From a bacterium (GTDB taxonomy: Bacteria > Patescibacteriota > Minisyncoccia > Minisyncoccales > GWA2-38-27): 24,817 nt of DNA. Position numbers and translations under genes: made by a program. This document shows, piece by piece, positions 22,556 through 24,817 of this stretch. The stretch spans positions 1 through 24,817 of the forward strand of contig JAKPCP010000066.1 of assembly GCA_029553225.1 (NCBI GenBank), given 5' to 3'. How positions within the stretch are numbered: the stretch's first letter is position 1; each line of letters opens with the position of its first letter. The notes below the pieces were generated by a model, which had not been told where the DNA came from, made no database searches, and saw only the letters and a list, made by a program, of their open reading frames with translations.

Positions 22556-22600
22556 TTCGTTCGCTCTCTCGCAATTCAGTAGGCTTTAATTCCGCTCCTG
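22556..22600. repeat. GC-richer spacer segment of unknown nature between two tRNA genes
   Basis: About 45 bases of clearly higher GC content than the surrounding spacers, containing TCGCTCTCTCGC and CCGCTCCTG. It has no open frame and no tRNA fold. It could be a dispersed intergenic repeat or a trailer; copies elsewhere in the genome would decide. No copy exists within this window. Confidence 0.25.
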
Positions 22601-22603
22601 TAT

Positions 22604-22640
22604 ATAAAACTTTAAATACCAAAAGGTATTAAAGTTTTAT
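22604..22640 (-). terminator. Hairpin directly after tRNA-Tyr
   Basis: The arms ATAAAACTTTAAATACC (22604-22620) and GGTATTAAAGTTTTAT (22625-22640) pair nearly perfectly with one bulged A and an AAAA loop on the plus strand (UUUU in the minus-strand RNA). It begins one base after the mature tRNA end. There is no clean U-run after it, so it may be a processing or 3' stability element rather than a terminator. Confidence 0.5.
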
Positions 22641-22641
22641 G

Positions 22642-22725
22642 TGGGTAGGGAGGGATTTGCACCCCCGTAGACCAGAGGTCGCGAGTTTTACAGACTCGTG
22701 CGTTTGACTGCTCCGCCACCTACCC
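22642..22725 (-). tRNA. tRNA-Tyr (anticodon GTA)
   Basis: A class II tRNA with a long variable arm: acceptor GGGTAGG/CCTACCC, anticodon stem CGAGT/ACTCG around CTGTAAA (anticodon GTA, reads UAC and UAU), variable arm with stem of the type CGACC..., T-arm starting GGGGG-TGCAAAT. The discriminator is A. CCA is not encoded. Confidence 0.95.
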
Positions 22726-22857
22726 AATTAAAATATAAAAATCTTTTTATTTTTTATCCTATCAAAAAATAATTATTTTTCAATATCTTAATATATTTAC
22801 AAGATTAAATAAAAAAAGTAATTTTTATAAAGTTTCTAATAAAAATTTAAATTGATT

Positions 22858-23526
22858 TTATATTTTTTTTCCGTGTTTTTTTCTCCATTTTTCAATTTCT
22901 TTATGATTTCCGGAAATTAAAATTTTTGGCACTTTCCAATAAATTCCTTTTTCGGGAGAAAAAACTTCTGGCCGAGTATACTGAGGATATTCAATAAACC
23001 CTTTATCATTTGTTATTCTTTCTTTTAAAAAATTTTCTTTTCCAATAACTTCTGGAATTAATCTTGAAATTGTTTCAATTACCACCATCGCAGGCAATTC
23101 TCCTCCCATTAAAACATAATCTCCTATTGATAATTTAATATCAGCAAGATGTTTTAAAACCCTTTCATCTATTCCTTCATATCTTCCGCAAACAAAAATT
23201 ATTCTCTCTTCTTTTGAAAGATCGTATGCAATTTTTTGTTTAAATTTTTTTCCTCGAGGAGTAAATAAAACTACCTTTGGATTATCTTTTTTAAAAGATT
23301 TAATTTCGTTTATTGCTTTAAAAATCGGCTCAATTTTCATAACCATTCCTAATCCTCCTCCATATGGACTATCATCAACTGTTTTTCTTTTATCATCTGT
23401 CCAATCTCTTAAATTATAAACATTAATTTTTATTAATTCCTTTTTTTGAGCTTTCGAAATTAAACTTTCTTTAAAATAACATTTAAAAATTTCAGGAAAA
23501 ATTGTAATTATTTCAAAAGTAATCAT
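22858..23526 (-). CDS. trmD: tRNA (guanine-N1-)-methyltransferase
   Basis: TrmD methylates G37 next to the anticodon in tRNAs, preventing frameshifting. The 222-residue protein carries the SPOUT-family knot motifs: TVDDSPYGGGLGMVMK, FVCGRYEGIDERVLKH and SIGDYVLMGGELPAMVVIE. It ends at IEKWRKKHGKKI, matching the family's shorter C-terminal end in related genomes. It is separated from khpA by a terminator; the rimM and rplS genes of the usual rpsP-khpA-rimM-trmD-rplS operon are absent. Confidence 0.96.
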   Translation of the reverse strand: MITFEIITIFPEIFKCYFKESLISKAQKKELIKINVYNLRDWTDDKRKTVDDSPYGGGLGMVMKIEPIFKAINEIKSFKKDNPKVVLFTPRGKKFKQKIAYDLSKEERIIFVCGRYEGIDERVLKHLADIKLSIGDYVLMGGELPAMVVIETISRLIPEVIGKENFLKERITNDKGFIEYPQYTRPEVFSPEKGIYWKVPKILISGNHKEIEKWRKKHGKKI

Positions 23527-23565
23527 AAATTTAAAATAATAAAATAAAATTTATATTTAAGTTAT

Positions 23566-23615
23566 AAAAAAAGAAAACCGTTCTACCAGATATGATAGCA
23601 CGGTTTTCTTTTTTC
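23566..23615 (-). terminator. Intrinsic terminator after khpA
   Basis: On the minus strand AAAAGAAAACCGTGCTATC pairs with GGTAGAACGGTTTTCTTTTTT across a short loop, giving a long stem and a clear U-run. The A-rich 5' flank makes it potentially bidirectional. It separates khpA from trmD. Confidence 0.85.
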
Positions 23616-23629
23616 TATAAGATATTGTC

Positions 23630-23947
23630 TTAAAGATTTAAATCACCTAATGATTCGTCGGTTGATGTGTCTCCTTTAGAAGAAACTCTTCCACCTTCTG
23701 GCTCTTCGATCTTTAGATTGACTCTGGCATGATTTCTCAAGCCAACAATTCTTACTAAAGTTCTTATAGCCTTTGCAGTAGAACCTGCTCTTCCAATAAT
23801 TTGACCCATATCTTCGGGATTTACTTTTAAAGAAAGTAAAACTCCCATTTCATCAACCTTACGAGTAACTTTTACGTCTTCTGGGTGATCAACCAAAGAC
23901 TTTATAAGAAATTCAAGAAATTCTTGATCAGAAACTGCGTTTGCCAT
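23630..23947 (-). CDS. khpA: KH-domain RNA-binding protein KhpA
   Basis: This 105-residue protein has one KH domain. The start EFLEFLIKSLVDHPEDVKVTR is typical of the YlqC/KhpA group, and the RNA-contacting GxxG loop lies in MGQIIGRAGSTAKAIRTLV (GRAG). The C-terminal 25 residues are a disordered, acidic and Ser-rich tail beyond the usual end of about 76-80. In other bacteria KhpA acts with KhpB/EloR as a small-RNA chaperone and cell-elongation regulator. It is flanked by its own promoter, a structured leader and a strong terminator, and so is probably monocistronic. Confidence 0.93.
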   Translation of the reverse strand: MANAVSDQEFLEFLIKSLVDHPEDVKVTRKVDEMGVLLSLKVNPEDMGQIIGRAGSTAKAIRTLVRIVGLRNHARVNLKIEEPEGGRVSSKGDTSTDESLGDLNL

Positions 23948-23984
23948 AATAATCTTAATAATCTTTCATTTTAAAATTCTTTCA

Positions 23985-24040
23985 AGTAGCTCGACCTTTC
24001 GCTTAGTTCTCTCTTGCAAGAGAACTTAATAAAAGCTACT
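23985..24040 (-). promoter_or_regulatory. Candidate structured leader RNA of khpA
   Basis: The RNA predicted to start near 24040 folds as an outer stem AGUAGCU (24034-24040) with AGCUACU (23985-23991). This encloses a hairpin AGUUCUCU-UGCAAG-AGAGAACU (24005-24026) and two purine-rich single-stranded joints, UUUUAUUA and AAGCGAAAGGUCG. The stems are perfect and the bases GC-richer than the flanks. It resembles no riboswitch I can name. Confidence 0.5.
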
Positions 24041-24046
24041 AATTTT

Positions 24047-24074
24047 ATAATATTATTTTTAAAAACTTTGTCAA
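24047..24074 (-). promoter_or_regulatory. Promoter of khpA
   Basis: On the minus strand a perfect TTGACA (24069-24074), 16 bases, then TATTAT (24047-24052). Transcription would begin near 24040, exactly at the first base of the outer stem of the leader. Confidence 0.75.
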
Positions 24075-24091
24075 GAATTTATAATTTAATT

Positions 24092-24553
24092 TTAATCGCA
24101 ATATAAATAAGTTATAGTTCCACCAACTACATCTAAACATTTTGGAGTAACAGAAGGATCAGGATAAAGTTTTGATGTAAACTTGCTATCTATACAATAC
24201 CAAGCATCAGATTTTAAGTGTGCTTTTATGCAATAATAAGAAGGATCATTTGGATTAACTGAAGCTATATAGGGTAAAGGTCTATCGCTTATTTTCCTAC
24301 CCGATTGAGCAAGTATATCAGAAAATATTTTTTGTGCCTCATCTGTCCCTGTAAAACCATTATAAGTGCCATTTTGGGCATAATATAGTTCTGCTAAATT
24401 TCTCAATTGTTCCATATCAGATATTATTCTTGCGTCTTTAGCGCTATTTCTTGCTCCAGACAAAGAAACTAAAACAACACCTGCAAGTATTCCAATAATA
24501 GCAATTACAACTAATAACTCTATTAAAGTAAATCCTTTTTTATTTGTTGGCAT
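24092..24553 (-). CDS. Type IV pilin-like protein (prepilin)
   Basis: This 153-residue protein has a class III type IV pilin signal: a short basic leader MPTNKKG, then F-T-L-I-E-L-L-V-V-I-A-I-I-G-I-L with Glu at mature position 5. Cleavage by prepilin peptidase is expected between Gly7 and Phe8, leaving N-methylated Phe. After the hydrophobic helix comes a pilin-like spine (ARNSAKDARIISDMEQLRNLAELYYAQNGTY by position 29-59) and a small globular head with four cysteines (YYC, WYC, KCLD, LYC). It could be a major or minor pilin; no assembly genes are in the window. Confidence 0.93.
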   Translation of the reverse strand: MPTNKKGFTLIELLVVIAIIGILAGVVLVSLSGARNSAKDARIISDMEQLRNLAELYYAQNGTYNGFTGTDEAQKIFSDILAQSGRKISDRPLPYIASVNPNDPSYYCIKAHLKSDAWYCIDSKFTSKLYPDPSVTPKCLDVVGGTITYLYCD

Positions 24554-24588
24554 AATTTATTTTATTTAACAACTATTTTTATTATATA

Positions 24589-24634
24589 ATTATATCAATT
24601 TATTATATTATATCAATTTATTATATTATATCAA
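24589..24634 (-). promoter_or_regulatory. Tandem repeat forming two stacked promoters for the pilin gene
   Basis: An 18-bp unit TATATCAATTTATTATAT occurs twice in perfect head-to-tail order (24591-24608, 24609-24626), followed by a partial third (24627-24634). Read on the minus strand, TTGATA at 24629-24634 is 16 bases from TATAAT at 24607-24612, and TTGATA at 24611-24616 is 16 bases from TATAAT at 24589-24594. The pilin ATG lies at 24553. Confidence 0.6.
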
Positions 24635-24690
24635 ATTTTAAAAAATTTGGTATTTTATAAAAAAGTTATGAATTAAAAAAAATTGTTAAT

Positions 24691-24817
24691 TTATTGTTTT
24701 CGAAAAATTTCTAAAAAAGTTTTGTAAGGCACTTTTACTTTTCCTTTTTCTTTTAATTCTTTTTTACCTTTTTTTTGTTTTTCTAAAAGCTTTCTTTTTC
24801 TACTATAATCTCCTCCA
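24691..24817 (-). CDS. lepA: Elongation factor 4 (LepA), C-terminal end only
   Basis: The last 42 residues of an open frame entering from the right edge read GGDYSRKRKLLEKQKKGKKE and end LEIFRKQ. The conserved GGD(x)xRKxKLLxxQKxGKKxMK segment followed by VPxxxF is the hallmark C-terminal domain of LepA/EF4, a ribosomal GTPase acting on stalled or slow initiation complexes. The GTPase domain lies outside the window. The stop is TAA. Confidence 0.92.
   Translation of the reverse strand, partial: GGDYSRKRKLLEKQKKGKKELKEKGKVKVPYKTFLEIFRKQ

Noticed and set aside
22136..22725. tRNA genes as attachment sites for an integrated element.
   Set aside because: I saw no integrase gene and no direct repeat of a tRNA 3' end elsewhere in the window.
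24632..24649. AT-only hairpin CAAATTTT/AAAATTTG after lepA as a terminator.
   Set aside because: It has almost no GC pairs, and such palindromes are expected by chance in this composition; it overlaps the pilin promoter repeats.
24554..24690. The 18-bp repeats as a CRISPR array or iteron-type origin.
   Set aside because: Units are directly adjacent without spacers, only about 2.5 copies exist, and they are explained by stacked promoter boxes; no rep or dnaA gene is near.

Overview
The window is a strongly AT-rich piece of a small bacterial genome. I read it as a member of the Candidate Phyla Radiation (Patescibacteria), most likely Parcubacteria-like. This is an inference from several features. 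The housekeeping proteins are trimmed: an RpoA without its C-terminal domain, uS4 without its N-terminal zinc domain, a short uL13, and a prolyl-tRNA synthetase without its editing domain. The surface-associated genes (a PEGA plus beta-propeller-like protein, a membrane-anchored baseplate-J-like protein, a degenerate PP2C-like protein with a C-terminal membrane anchor) are of kinds I associate with that group. I see almost no Shine-Dalgarno sequences. TGA serves as a normal stop (holB, rplM), so UGA is not recoded here as it is in Gracilibacteria and Absconditabacteria. Nearly everything lies on the minus strand.

Layout. 1-8470 (minus): murA, a first mreB, holB, frr, rseP, proS, a second mreB, gatC and gatA (3' end outside the window). 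This tightly packed block mixes peptidoglycan and cell shape, replication and translation. 8594-10060 (plus): a PEGA-domain membrane protein diverging from murA, ended by a bidirectional terminator. 10106-13960 (minus): a ribosomal operon infA-rpmJ-rpsM-rpsK-rpsD-rpoA-rplQ-rplM-rpsI with a good promoter in front of infA. 14016-15542 (minus): tRNA-Val(CAC) and a baseplate-J-like membrane protein. 15584-16519 (plus): the PP2C-like protein. 16523-17600 (minus): rplJ-rplL preceded by an L10-type leader with a terminator/antiterminator switch. 17646-22100 (minus): def, pcm, mltG, then a DJ-1/PfpI gene with its own promoter, a small membrane protein, and a surface protein with Kre9-like and DUF1554-like domains. 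22136-22725 (minus): tRNA-Trp, rpmG, tRNA-Thr and tRNA-Tyr. 22858-24553 (minus): trmD, khpA with a structured leader, and a type IV pilin with a repeat-built promoter. 24691-24817: the C-terminal end of lepA. No gap between genes exceeds about 150 bases.

How it works together. Most of the window is core translation (initiation, ribosomal proteins, recycling, deformylation, tRNA charging and modification), interleaved with envelope genes (MurA, two MreB, MltG, RseP) and surface genes (pilin, PEGA, Kre9/DUF1554, baseplate-J-like). The most interesting signals are regulatory. The L10 leader has a terminator whose U-tract runs directly into the rplJ start codon. The khpA leader begins with a closed RNA structure. 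Tandem 18-bp repeats upstream of the pilin gene create two stacked sigma70-type promoters. The murA and PEGA-gene promoters share one near-palindromic -35 box. I found no CRISPR array, insertion sequence, integrase, toxin-antitoxin pair or defence gene.
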